A stretch of DNA of 35,257 bases from Bacteroidales bacterium (GTDB taxonomy: Bacteria; Bacteroidota; Bacteroidia; Bacteroidales; UBA932): positions 1 to 35,257 of the forward strand of contig SUYN01000021.1 of the NCBI GenBank assembly GCA_015060405.1, given 5' to 3'. Shown here in pieces: positions 25,145 through 32,764 of this stretch; the first letter of the stretch is position 1; each line of letters begins with the position of its first letter. Below the pieces are notes generated by a model. The model had not been told where the DNA came from and did no database searches. It saw only the letters and a program-made list of their open reading frames with translations. The position numbers were made by a program, and so were the translations under genes.

Positions 25145-25163
25145 TTTAATATTAACAAAAATT

Positions 25164-26945
25164 ATGAAATACATTAAGTTGATAGTTTTTCTGGCATTGT
25201 CTATTGTGTCGTGTCAGTATCAAGAGATTATTCCGGATAAATTGGCGGATTACAATGCTGAAGATGTTGATTATTATTCAATTATTGAGTCTATGGGATA
25301 TCCTGTAGAAGACATCGTGGAATATGAAAATCTTTTCATTGTTTCAGGTGAAACTTTTTTTTATAAAGACGATTTGTCTGAATACGCGAGGATGCATCCT
25401 CAGACCAAAATCAATGCACTGGGGACCTTGCCTGCTGATTCGCAAACGATATATATAAATGATCAATATATAGATGCGGCTTATGTTTCATTGCTTGAAG
25501 AGGCAATTGATAAGTGGAATAGCTTAGAGGATTGTAATCTGAATTTTATCTATCCGTATGAACTATGCGATGATTGTGTCATTTTAGAAATCAGTGATAC
25601 TCCGACTAAACTTACTCAAAGTAATGCTATGATAAGGGAGAGTGTGATGGAAGGAGTCATACCGACTGTCTCAATTAATACATCTCACAACACCTGGCTT
25701 TCTCTTCCGGGAGATCAACAAGTATATGCAATAATGCATGCTATAGGTCATTTAATAGGACTAAAAGATAGTGATGAAACGGAATATCATATTGATGAAA
25801 CGTCTATGGAACCTTATTTTACTATTATGAGGCCTGCAGATGAAATTACTCCAGCGGATTATTTTAGCTATTGGAACGGTTTCGGATATAGCGATATAGA
25901 GGCTTTGGCCAAAATGTACCCATTACTTGTTACATCAGTATCAATTTCGGCTGATTCTCAGATCTTATATTCTGTTTATCGTTACTCACTAATTTGCTCA
26001 TATGAAGCACGTAAAGATATTCCTAACGTAAATTACAAATTTTCAGTTATTTCAATGCCGGAAAGCGCATCTAATCCAATTGTCTCTGCAGATGGTAATA
26101 AGTGTGTTGTAGAGTTTAATGTACCTGGGATTTATACTATAAAAGCCGAAGTGCTAGGTGGGGATGATCAAACTATAAGAGGTACTTATACGAAAACTTT
26201 ACTAGTCGTTGGACTTGATAGGTTTATATATCCAAAAATAACTGAAGTTAGAATAAATACGCCATTTGAGATTATATGGGATAAGTATGTTGATGGGAAA
26301 AAGGCAGATGTTACAATGACCGGTATTGAATCTTGTTTTGATGGGGGGAACTCATCCAATTTGGAGATATCGAATCCGTCAATAGGGCAGTTCAATGTTA
26401 TCTTGAAGGAATATGGCTCCTATACATTAACAATGGAAGCGAGGTTGGAGGAATTCGTGGAAAGAAAGGTAATAAAAATTGATAAATTTTATAAGCCACT
26501 GAGAATGGTGATGGATTCACTTAACATTAATTTGGAGGAGGATATAGATTATCGACAGGAACCTTTTATTATAGGTAATTATTGTCAAAAAGTTGATACC
26601 ACCAATCATATATGTGCTAGAAAGCCTTATTCTACTAAGTTGTCTCAGTCTGGGACGTTAGAGGGAAGACTGTTCTGTAAAGTATATAAAAAATATTATA
26701 AAGAGTCTTTTCCTGTGGCAGCTAGGGCTGTGCAACGACGTCCGATAACAGATACTACATTTGTACGCACAGTTATCAGGTATCCAGGTGATGACGTTAC
26801 ATATACTCCGAACTTTGAATTGCACGATATTGAGGTGTATTACACTTCTCCTGTCTATAGTGACTATGGACCGGTTATGTACGAAAGATATAGAGGATAT
26901 TATGGAATTGTTGTTCCAGAATCTCGAATATATATTCAGGAATAG
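25164..26945 (+). CDS. Metzincin-fold lipoprotein with HAxxH in place of HExxH (predicted inactive protease)
   Basis: This 593-residue protein has a lipoprotein signal (MKYIKLIVFLALSIVSC, Cys17). Residues about 94-255 match the layout of M57-type metzincins: TIYINDQYIDAAYVSLLEEA with IDKWN, then the zinc region, a Met-turn (FTIMRP, Met222) and FGYSDIEALAKMYP. The zinc motif reads HAIGHLIGLKD (192-202), that is HAxxHxxGxxD. The zinc ligands His192, His196 and Asp202 are kept but the catalytic Glu is Ala193 (codon GCT). The rest (about 260-500) looks like Ig/PKD-type beta domains, ending in a Tyr-rich region. The frame is open upstream to 24963, but that part overlaps the previous gene and lacks a signal. 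The coding sequence is markedly A+T-rich. Confidence 0.8.
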   Translation: MKYIKLIVFLALSIVSCQYQEIIPDKLADYNAEDVDYYSIIESMGYPVEDIVEYENLFIVSGETFFYKDDLSEYARMHPQTKINALGTLPADSQTIYINDQYIDAAYVSLLEEAIDKWNSLEDCNLNFIYPYELCDDCVILEISDTPTKLTQSNAMIRESVMEGVIPTVSINTSHNTWLSLPGDQQVYAIMHAIGHLIGLKDSDETEYHIDETSMEPYFTIMRPADEITPADYFSYWNGFGYSDIEALAKMYPLLVTSVSISADSQILYSVYRYSLICSYEARKDIPNVNYKFSVISMPESASNPIVSADGNKCVVEFNVPGIYTIKAEVLGGDDQTIRGTYTKTLLVVGLDRFIYPKITEVRINTPFEIIWDKYVDGKKADVTMTGIESCFDGGNSSNLEISNPSIGQFNVILKEYGSYTLTMEARLEEFVERKVIKIDKFYKPLRMVMDSLNINLEEDIDYRQEPFIIGNYCQKVDTTNHICARKPYSTKLSQSGTLEGRLFCKVYKKYYKESFPVAARAVQRRPITDTTFVRTVIRYPGDDVTYTPNFELHDIEVYYTSPVYSDYGPVMYERYRGYYGIVVPESRIYIQE

Positions 26946-27031
26946 TAATGTATGTGAATAAATCTGTATATTGTAGGAAAATTGACTGACACTTATTGAA
27001 GTGAGATGAAAATGATGGTAATATGTATCTT

Positions 27032-27625
27032 ATGAAATCGAATTATTTACTTTTTCTATCATTAATGCTGTTGCTTCTCTCTGGCTGTGAGAAGAATGAA
27101 CTCTTTATCTCCATCCCTGACTTTGAACTTAAATCAAACAGGCAGAACACAGATAGAAGGGATTTTACTGCTAACTGCCACGAATGCAATGATGCGTATG
27201 TCCTGACAGTTGTTTTGTTTTATAATTCTCAGGATGCGCATTTTTGGGAGCAGAAATGGAAAATCACAGTAGACTCAAACGATGGGGTGAGATTATATTT
27301 TCAGGATGACTCAATTCAGTATATGACTACATTCTATGAAGAAGGTGGGAATCCATATTCAAAGTGGTCTATAGCCTCGGGGGAGTCTAAGTTTCCTCCT
27401 TATGATGAAATGCGTGCTTTCCGATTTCATTTCCCGACTTCAGTCGAGGAAAAGATATTCCGTCTCAAATTAGAACATTCTGAAACGGGCCAGATTCTTT
27501 ATAGTGATGATTTCATTTTGCAGACTGACATATGCAATGATCCGGACTGTACTCTGAAACCATTAGGACGAGACCATAAATACCACATAAATCATCTGAT
27601 ATCAAGAAAAAATAAAATGATGTAA
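27032..27625 (+). CDS. Lipoprotein of unknown function
   Basis: This 197-residue protein has a clear lipoprotein signal (MKSNYLLFLSLMLLLLSGC, Cys19). The mature part has a CHEC motif near residues 50-53, many aromatic residues and an acidic centre, and a Cys pair near the end (DICNDPDC). It is probably beta-rich. I do not recognise a family. The start at 27032 is preferred over the ATG at 27023 because it gives a compact signal. It follows the metzincin-like gene by 86 nt and ends at a strong terminator, closing the group. Confidence 0.75.
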   Translation: MKSNYLLFLSLMLLLLSGCEKNELFISIPDFELKSNRQNTDRRDFTANCHECNDAYVLTVVLFYNSQDAHFWEQKWKITVDSNDGVRLYFQDDSIQYMTTFYEEGGNPYSKWSIASGESKFPPYDEMRAFRFHFPTSVEEKIFRLKLEHSETGQILYSDDFILQTDICNDPDCTLKPLGRDHKYHINHLISRKNKMM

Positions 27626-27630
27626 CAAGA

Positions 27631-27667
27631 AACCTTCACGAAGTTTTTATTGCTTCGTGGAGGTTTT
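27631..27667 (+). terminator. Terminator closing the secreted-protein group
   Basis: AACCTTCACGAAG (27631-27643) pairs with CTTCGTGGAGGTT (27653-27665) with one T-G pair, then TT. It closely resembles the hairpin at 22571-22606. Confidence 0.8.
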
Positions 27668-27674
27668 GTGATGC

Positions 27675-28361
27675 TTATCTGAGCATAAATATCACAGGAA
27701 AGTTGTAGCTTACTGCAACTGCGCGGTCGCGTTGTTTTCCAGGTGTCCACTTAGGGGAAGAGTTGATTACTCGTAATGCCTCACGGTCGATGTCCGGGTG
27801 TACTCCTCTCACTACTTTTGCGTCTGCCAGTGTGCCGTCTTTTCTGATTGTAAAAGACAGTACGACACGTCCTGAGATTCCGTTCTCTTTGCAAGTTTCC
27901 GGATAGACAAGTCTCTGGTTGACCCATTTGCTGAATGCATTGGCATCACCTCCGTTGAACAGAGGCTTCTGCTCCACTAACATAAATGGAATGTCAGCTT
28001 CTTCAACCTCCTCCTCAATCACTTCTATATAATCGTATAATACGATTCCTTCTGTAGGATTATCCTCGATGGAGATAAACTTGTCATCAACTATGATATC
28101 ATCTTCGATGATGTCTATCACATCTGACAGAACAGGAATCTTTGGTGCTGCCGGAGGTGGCGGTGGAGTGTCAAATGTGATAGGTATGAGGTCTTCTACC
28201 TCCATTATCACGTTTGTGTCTTCGAGTGATGTTGTCCTGATCTTTCCTGTGGTGAATTCAAAACAGAAGTAAACTAATGCCAGTGCTACTATGCAGCCGA
28301 TTTCTGTAAAGAGGAGCCTCTTGTTTTGGAGGTCCGCCTTTTCGCTTTTTCTGATTTCCAT
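27675..28361 (-). CDS. TonB family energy transducer
   Basis: TonB proteins transmit inner-membrane proton-motive force to outer-membrane TonB-dependent transporters. The 228-residue protein has a single N-terminal transmembrane segment (about 20-36) and a short Pro-rich stretch (TPPPPPAAPKIP). An unusually acidic linker follows (DVIDIIEDDIIVDD, IEVIEEEVEEAD). The C-terminal TonB domain includes GRVVLSFTIRKDG and REALRVINSSPKWTPGKQRDR. No ExbB/ExbD or receptor gene is nearby, so it probably works with a distant one. It has its own TAACTTTG promoter and converges on the lipoprotein gene, possibly sharing its terminator. Confidence 0.93.
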   Translation of the reverse strand: MEIRKSEKADLQNKRLLFTEIGCIVALALVYFCFEFTTGKIRTTSLEDTNVIMEVEDLIPITFDTPPPPPAAPKIPVLSDVIDIIEDDIIVDDKFISIEDNPTEGIVLYDYIEVIEEEVEEADIPFMLVEQKPLFNGGDANAFSKWVNQRLVYPETCKENGISGRVVLSFTIRKDGTLADAKVVRGVHPDIDREALRVINSSPKWTPGKQRDRAVAVSYNFPVIFMLR

Positions 28362-28404
28362 AATAAGAGATTTTTAGGGTTGGTACTTTGCATTTTGCTT
28401 GGTG

Positions 28405-28412
28405 CAAAGTTA
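28405..28412 (-). promoter_or_regulatory. -7 box of the tonB-like gene
   Basis: The minus strand reads TAACTTTG (TAnnTTTG), 43 nt upstream of the ATG at 28361. Confidence 0.65.
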
Positions 28413-28447
28413 CGTTCATATAATACCCTGAAACAAATTTTCGGGCT

Positions 28448-28529
28448 TGCAAAATCTCTCCTGTTTATATGGTAAGTGGTTGCAGATCAGGTATTTACGC
28501 AATGCCGAATCTGCAAAATCTCTCTGTTT
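28448..28529. repeat. Pair of direct repeats between tonB and the second TPR regulator
   Basis: TGCAAAATCTCTCCTGTTT (28448-28466) and TGCAAAATCTCTCTGTTT (28512-28529) differ by one base insertion and lie 45 nt apart. They precede the tonB promoter and follow the regulator stop codon, so they may be operator sites for tonB or a remnant duplication. Confidence 0.5.
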
Positions 28530-28546
28530 TTGTAAGGTGGTGATTA

Positions 28547-29998
28547 TCAAGAATTTATAGCTTCGATAAATTCTTCCTTATCTGGTGCTTCTGACGATGA
28601 AATTTTACCCTTCAGACGCCAGATGCGATTGTAGATGATGCCTTTGTCTTTCTCTAGAATTGTTGATATTGTGGTGCTGGAAAAGCCGGATGCTGCGAAT
28701 ATGAACAGTTTCAAGTCTTCAGCCTTCAGCTTGGGCATTTGTTCGCGTAGTCTTGCCACAAGGCTGTTACAGTTCCTGTCAAGCATCATCTCCAGCCCTT
28801 TGATTGCCTTCGGGTCTTCTCTCAGTCCCTCAATCGCGGATTTGACCTCCTTGAGTATCTTGGATTGCAGATTGTCTGTCCCTTCGTATACATAGTACTG
28901 TTCGCAGAGTCTTTCAAGAAGGTCGAACCTGGCTATTGACATATGCTTTTCTGACGGAAGCCTTTTTGAGGCGGCTTTCAGCCTGATCTGCAGGTCTTCT
29001 GCGATGGTCATATATCTCTCTGTTTCTGCTTTTTCTTCAGCCAGTGCCTTTGCAGTTTCCAGACGGCGGTAACGGATGAAGCCCGTAAGGGCGAATACGA
29101 TAGCCAGAGCTGTGAGAATTATGAAGGCTACTGCAAGTCGTGTGGTACGCAGACGTTGCTGAGATATTTCCAGCTGATGAGCCTTATACTCTTTGCGGGC
29201 TGATTCTACGGAACGCTGCAAGGTGACTGATTCCACTGAGTTGATGTGATCCATAACCTCTTCCAGTGCCGCGAGGGCCGAAGCTGTGTCGCCTGACCTG
29301 CTTGCTACCTGGTATTCTCTGAATTTCACCTGTGCCTTTTCTGCTGGAGTTTCAGCGGTCTGCAATGCCTTGGCTATCCATTCTGATGCTTCGGCCGTGT
29401 TTCCAGTCAGTGCATAGGCGTATGCAAGCATTCCGCGGTCTTCGCAAGTGAGAGGGCATTTGAGTTCGTTTGCTTTGCGTGCAAGCATACTGATCGCGAG
29501 CTCCGGATCTTGTCTTGAGGTCTCCAGGCATAAGGCCGCATAGGCTTCAAGGCAGGCGGCCTCCAAAAGGGTGTCAGCCGCCTGATGAGCCTGAAACATT
29601 GTGTTGCGGAAAATCTTCTCCGCAGATGCATAGTCTTGAAAATTATAGCGGGCGAGGCCGCCTTCGAGATAGACATACAGTGAATTATATGGCTTGCCAG
29701 CTTTTTCAAAGGCCTCTAGCGCCTTGTCCAGATAGGCGATTTCTTCTGTATGGCCTCCAGTTGCGTTATAGGTGTGAGCTATTTTCTGGTAAATTATGCC
29801 GAGACTATGGTAGTCTTCCGCATTCAGTGCCATTGTTTCAGCTTTGGAGTAGACCTCCATAGCTTCGCTGTAGCGTCTTTCTTCATACAATGCGTGTCCA
29901 TTACCAATCTCTTCCTGAAGGTCAGTATCCTTGTGCTTTGTGCAGGATGCTGACACAACAGAAAGTAACAGTATCAGTATGGCTGTGTGTCTGAACAC
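28547..29998 (-). CDS. Second membrane-tethered TPR regulator with C-terminal HTH-like region
   Basis: This 483-residue protein has the same plan as 22933-24588. It has a lipoprotein-type signal (MFRHTAILILLLSVVSASC, Cys19), TPR helices over about 30-265 (YEERRYSEAMEVYSKAE is a typical unit) and a transmembrane segment at about 288-310. An acidic-basic coil follows, then a C-terminal HTH-like region (GFSSTTISTILEKDKGIIYN and a basic helix, about 430-465). The start codon is GTG, placed directly after the pepT stop (TAAGTG), so translation is probably coupled to pepT. The inferred role is sensing an envelope or nutritional cue and regulating from the membrane. Confidence 0.85.
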   Translation of the reverse strand: MFRHTAILILLLSVVSASCTKHKDTDLQEEIGNGHALYEERRYSEAMEVYSKAETMALNAEDYHSLGIIYQKIAHTYNATGGHTEEIAYLDKALEAFEKAGKPYNSLYVYLEGGLARYNFQDYASAEKIFRNTMFQAHQAADTLLEAACLEAYAALCLETSRQDPELAISMLARKANELKCPLTCEDRGMLAYAYALTGNTAEASEWIAKALQTAETPAEKAQVKFREYQVASRSGDTASALAALEEVMDHINSVESVTLQRSVESARKEYKAHQLEISQQRLRTTRLAVAFIILTALAIVFALTGFIRYRRLETAKALAEEKAETERYMTIAEDLQIRLKAASKRLPSEKHMSIARFDLLERLCEQYYVYEGTDNLQSKILKEVKSAIEGLREDPKAIKGLEMMLDRNCNSLVARLREQMPKLKAEDLKLFIFAASGFSSTTISTILEKDKGIIYNRIWRLKGKISSSEAPDKEEFIEAINS

Positions 29999-31219
29999 TT
30001 ACTCAGCGTATAAACTTATGATGTTGAGGATTACCTTGCTGGCCTTCTCCATGCTTTCGAGCGGAACGTATTCCATCTTGCCGTGGAAATTATGTCCTCC
30101 TGCGAAGATGTTAGGGCAAGGGAGTCCCATGAACGAGAGGTTGGCTCCGTCTGTGCCTCCGCGGATAGGCTGGATCTTAGGAGTGATCCCTTCCATTTCC
30201 ATCGCCTTCATGGCTTTCTCCACGATGTGATAGTGAGGCTCTACCTCCTTGCGCATGTTGTAGTACTGGTGCTTCATGTCAAGGAGAGCCGTACCTTCTC
30301 CGTATTTCGCGTTGATGAAGTCGACGCATCTCTGCATATATGCCTTCTTCTGCTCGTAAAGGTCCATGTCATGGTCGCGGATGATATAGGAGAATGTCGC
30401 TGTCTCGACCTCTCCCTTGAAGCTTATCAGGTGGAAGAATCCTTCATATCCGCTTGTGTATTCAGGGCGCTGCTCCACAGGAAGCATGGCGTTGAGTTCC
30501 ATTCCTATGAGGATGGCATTCTTCATCTTTCCCTTTGCGGTGCCCGGATGTACGTTTCGTCCCTGGATGCGGATGGTTGCGCCTGCGGCGTTGAAGTTCT
30601 CATATTCAAGTTCGCCGATCTGACCGCCGTCAAGGGTATATGCGTATTTCGCGCCGAATCTCTTCACGTCAAACTTGACTACTCCGCGGCCTATCTCTTC
30701 ATCCGGTGTGAAGCCGATCCTGATGTCTCCGTGCTTGAATTCAGGGTGTTCCATGATGTACTGGACGGCATCCATGATCTCGGCGATGCCGGCCTTGTCG
30801 TCGGCTCCGAGAAGTGTGGTTCCGTCAGTAGTGATTAGGGTCTGTCCCTTGTAGAGCTCCAGCTCCGGGAATTCGCACGGCTTCAGGCTGAGGCCGGGAA
30901 CACCCTTGAGAGGAATCTCCCCTCCGTCGTAGTTCTCGATAATCTGCGGCCTGATGTCTGCTCCGGAAGTATCCGGCGCGGTGTCGGCATGTGCGATGAA
31001 CCCGACTGCCGGAACATCTTTTCCGCAGTTTGACGGGATAGAGGCCATCACGTAGCCGTACTCGTCAAGAGAGGCTTCCACTCCCATGGCGAGAAGCTCG
31101 TCACGGAGCATCTTCAGGAGGTTCAGCTCCTTTGCCGCACTTGGCTGCGAGTCCGACTCAGGATCCGACTGTGTGTCGACAGCCACATATCTCAAAAATC
31201 TGTCTAAAATCTTTTCCAT
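29999..31219 (-). CDS. pepT: Peptidase T (tripeptide aminopeptidase)
   Basis: PepT is a cytoplasmic M20-family zinc enzyme that removes the N-terminal residue from tripeptides. The 406-residue protein has the metal-site motifs HADTAPD (His77, Asp79), LGADDKAG, FTPDEEIG (catalytic Glu) and the C-terminal GGHNFHGKMEYVPLESM. NVHPGTAKGKM of the lid domain and RGGTDGANLSFMGLP are also intact. It follows the S8-prodomain-like lipoprotein gene by 5 nt and abuts the TPR regulator. With the OPT transporter upstream it fits a peptide-use operon. Confidence 0.97.
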   Translation of the reverse strand: MEKILDRFLRYVAVDTQSDPESDSQPSAAKELNLLKMLRDELLAMGVEASLDEYGYVMASIPSNCGKDVPAVGFIAHADTAPDTSGADIRPQIIENYDGGEIPLKGVPGLSLKPCEFPELELYKGQTLITTDGTTLLGADDKAGIAEIMDAVQYIMEHPEFKHGDIRIGFTPDEEIGRGVVKFDVKRFGAKYAYTLDGGQIGELEYENFNAAGATIRIQGRNVHPGTAKGKMKNAILIGMELNAMLPVEQRPEYTSGYEGFFHLISFKGEVETATFSYIIRDHDMDLYEQKKAYMQRCVDFINAKYGEGTALLDMKHQYYNMRKEVEPHYHIVEKAMKAMEMEGITPKIQPIRGGTDGANLSFMGLPCPNIFAGGHNFHGKMEYVPLESMEKASKVILNIISLYAE

Positions 31220-31224
31220 TATGA

Positions 31225-31875
31225 TTACTGTTGTTGATTTTCCGAATCTATAGTCTTTTCCGGGAATTCAGGCTCTGCAGACTTGAATCCCGCCACCTCA
31301 AGGAACCAGTTGGCCATCTCGACACAGTTGCCCGAGGTCTCGTTGGTACATGCCAGCCGGAAATATTCTGTGGACGCATCTCCCAGAATCAGGAACTTGT
31401 GCTGCCTTGCGTATTCCTTAATCGCTATCATCTGGGCGTCTCTCTGGTTCTTGGTGAACTTGATGAGGAAGGTGTTTGTCTTTCCGAGGATTTCGCCAGC
31501 CTCGTCCCTATACATATGGTTGGAATACACCAGACCGGGGACAGACTTCAGGTTTCCGTATCCATGTACGGTGAGTGCGACGCATTTTGACAGTTCCTCT
31601 ACAGTGTACTCCTCTGAAGTGTAGTATATCCATCTGTATGGTTCTGTCGTGACTTCAAAGCCGGCAGTCTCAAGATGTGCCAAAGCTTTACTCATCTCCT
31701 TCTCCTTGATGATAAGGAAACTGTCGCTGAAGATCTTCTCCAGCCCGTACTGCTTCTTTGCAGAGACATAGCAGTCATCGTGGAAGTCATAATTCTCCTG
31801 CTTTTCAGGCTCCGGCCCGTTCTTCTCGCATGCGCAGCAGAGCAGGATAAGTGCAAATGCTAAAAATCTATTCAT
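31225..31875 (-). CDS. Lipoprotein resembling an isolated S8-protease prodomain
   Basis: This 216-residue protein has a lipoprotein signal (MNRFLAFALILLCCAC, Cys16). The C-terminal half (FLIKFTKNQRDAQMIAIKEYARQHKF, then RLACTNETSGNCVEMANWFLEVAGF and KSAEPEF) strongly resembles the N-terminal propeptide of Bacteroidota subtilisin-like (S8) proteases. There a GNALEMAN-like segment precedes the catalytic domain. Here the protein ends about 14 residues later with no Asp/His/Ser catalytic part, and none follows in any frame because pepT starts 5 nt on. It may be a free prodomain acting as protease inhibitor or chaperone, or a relic. The family match is from memory. Confidence 0.75.
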   Translation of the reverse strand: MNRFLAFALILLCCACEKNGPEPEKQENYDFHDDCYVSAKKQYGLEKIFSDSFLIIKEKEMSKALAHLETAGFEVTTEPYRWIYYTSEEYTVEELSKCVALTVHGYGNLKSVPGLVYSNHMYRDEAGEILGKTNTFLIKFTKNQRDAQMIAIKEYARQHKFLILGDASTEYFRLACTNETSGNCVEMANWFLEVAGFKSAEPEFPEKTIDSENQQQ

Positions 31876-31899
31876 ATATCAAATTTTCTTGTGTCCGTG

Positions 31900-32736
31900 T
31901 TACATCAGAAGCAGGCTTACTGCCATTATCGCCATACCGGCCACCACTCCTGCTATCGCAATATGGTGTTTCCCGTACTTTTCTGCAGTCGGAAGCAGTT
32001 CATCGAGGGATATGTATATCATGATGCCTGCGACTGCCGAAAGGATCAGAGGGAATATGACGCCACCGCCGCTGAGTTCAATACCGAATGTCGCGGTCAC
32101 AGCCAGGCAGAGCAGGGCTCCTATCACCTCGCTGAAGCCTGAAAGGGTGGCGTAGATCAGGGCCTTGCCTTTGCTCCTGGTTGCATAATATATAGGTATG
32201 GCTACAGCGATGCCCTCCGGAATGTTGTGTATGGCAATGGCAAAGGTGATTCCCGCTCCCACTTCCGGATTGTTAAGAGCTCCGATGAAGGTCGCTATTC
32301 CTTCCGGGAAATTGTGGATGGCGATCGCCAGGGCAGACATCAGCCCCAGTCTGTGCAAGGCCTTCTCATTTCCTGTCTGCTCCAGCATTCCTACTGCCGG
32401 AGTCCGGGCCTCCAAAGTAAGACCGGGCGCCTCGTGAGGGTTCTCATATTCCGGAATCAGGAAGTCGATCAGGGTGATGATTCCCATTCCTATGAAGAAT
32501 GCAACAAGCACCCATGTCTCCGCGAACTTTCCTGATGTCGATGTCATGATCTCCGCCTGAGCTTCGGGATAGAGTTCCGCCAGCGATATGAATATCATCA
32601 CTCCCGCACTCAGTCCCAATGCTCCTGCCAGGAAATTGCTGCTGATCTTCTTCTTGAACAACACAAGCGCGCCGCCGATGCCGGTCGCAGAACCTGCGAT
32701 CAGCGTCATCAACAGTGCGCTTATGATACCGTTCAT
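31900..32736 (-). CDS. zupT: ZIP family metal transporter (ZupT-like)
   Basis: ZupT-type ZIP proteins import zinc and other divalent metals into the cytoplasm. The 278-residue protein has about eight hydrophobic segments and the two signature metal-site motifs HNFPEG and HNIPEG. The conserved start (GSATGIGGALVLF) and an SLAELYPEA motif are also present. A short His-poor loop lies between the third and fourth segments. The gene follows the OPT gene by 28 nt without a clear promoter and precedes the prodomain-like lipoprotein by 24 nt. Zinc supply would suit the downstream zinc peptidase PepT, but that link is inference. Confidence 0.93.
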   Translation of the reverse strand: MNGIISALLMTLIAGSATGIGGALVLFKKKISSNFLAGALGLSAGVMIFISLAELYPEAQAEIMTSTSGKFAETWVLVAFFIGMGIITLIDFLIPEYENPHEAPGLTLEARTPAVGMLEQTGNEKALHRLGLMSALAIAIHNFPEGIATFIGALNNPEVGAGITFAIAIHNIPEGIAVAIPIYYATRSKGKALIYATLSGFSEVIGALLCLAVTATFGIELSGGGVIFPLILSAVAGIMIYISLDELLPTAEKYGKHHIAIAGVVAGMAIMAVSLLLM

Positions 32737-32764
32737 TTCCTATATATTGTTTATGTCTGTTCCT

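Noticed and set aside
24963..25163. Upstream extension of the metzincin-like gene to 24963
   Set aside because: It overlaps the DUF3244-like gene in another frame and would bury the lipoprotein signal that starts at 25164.
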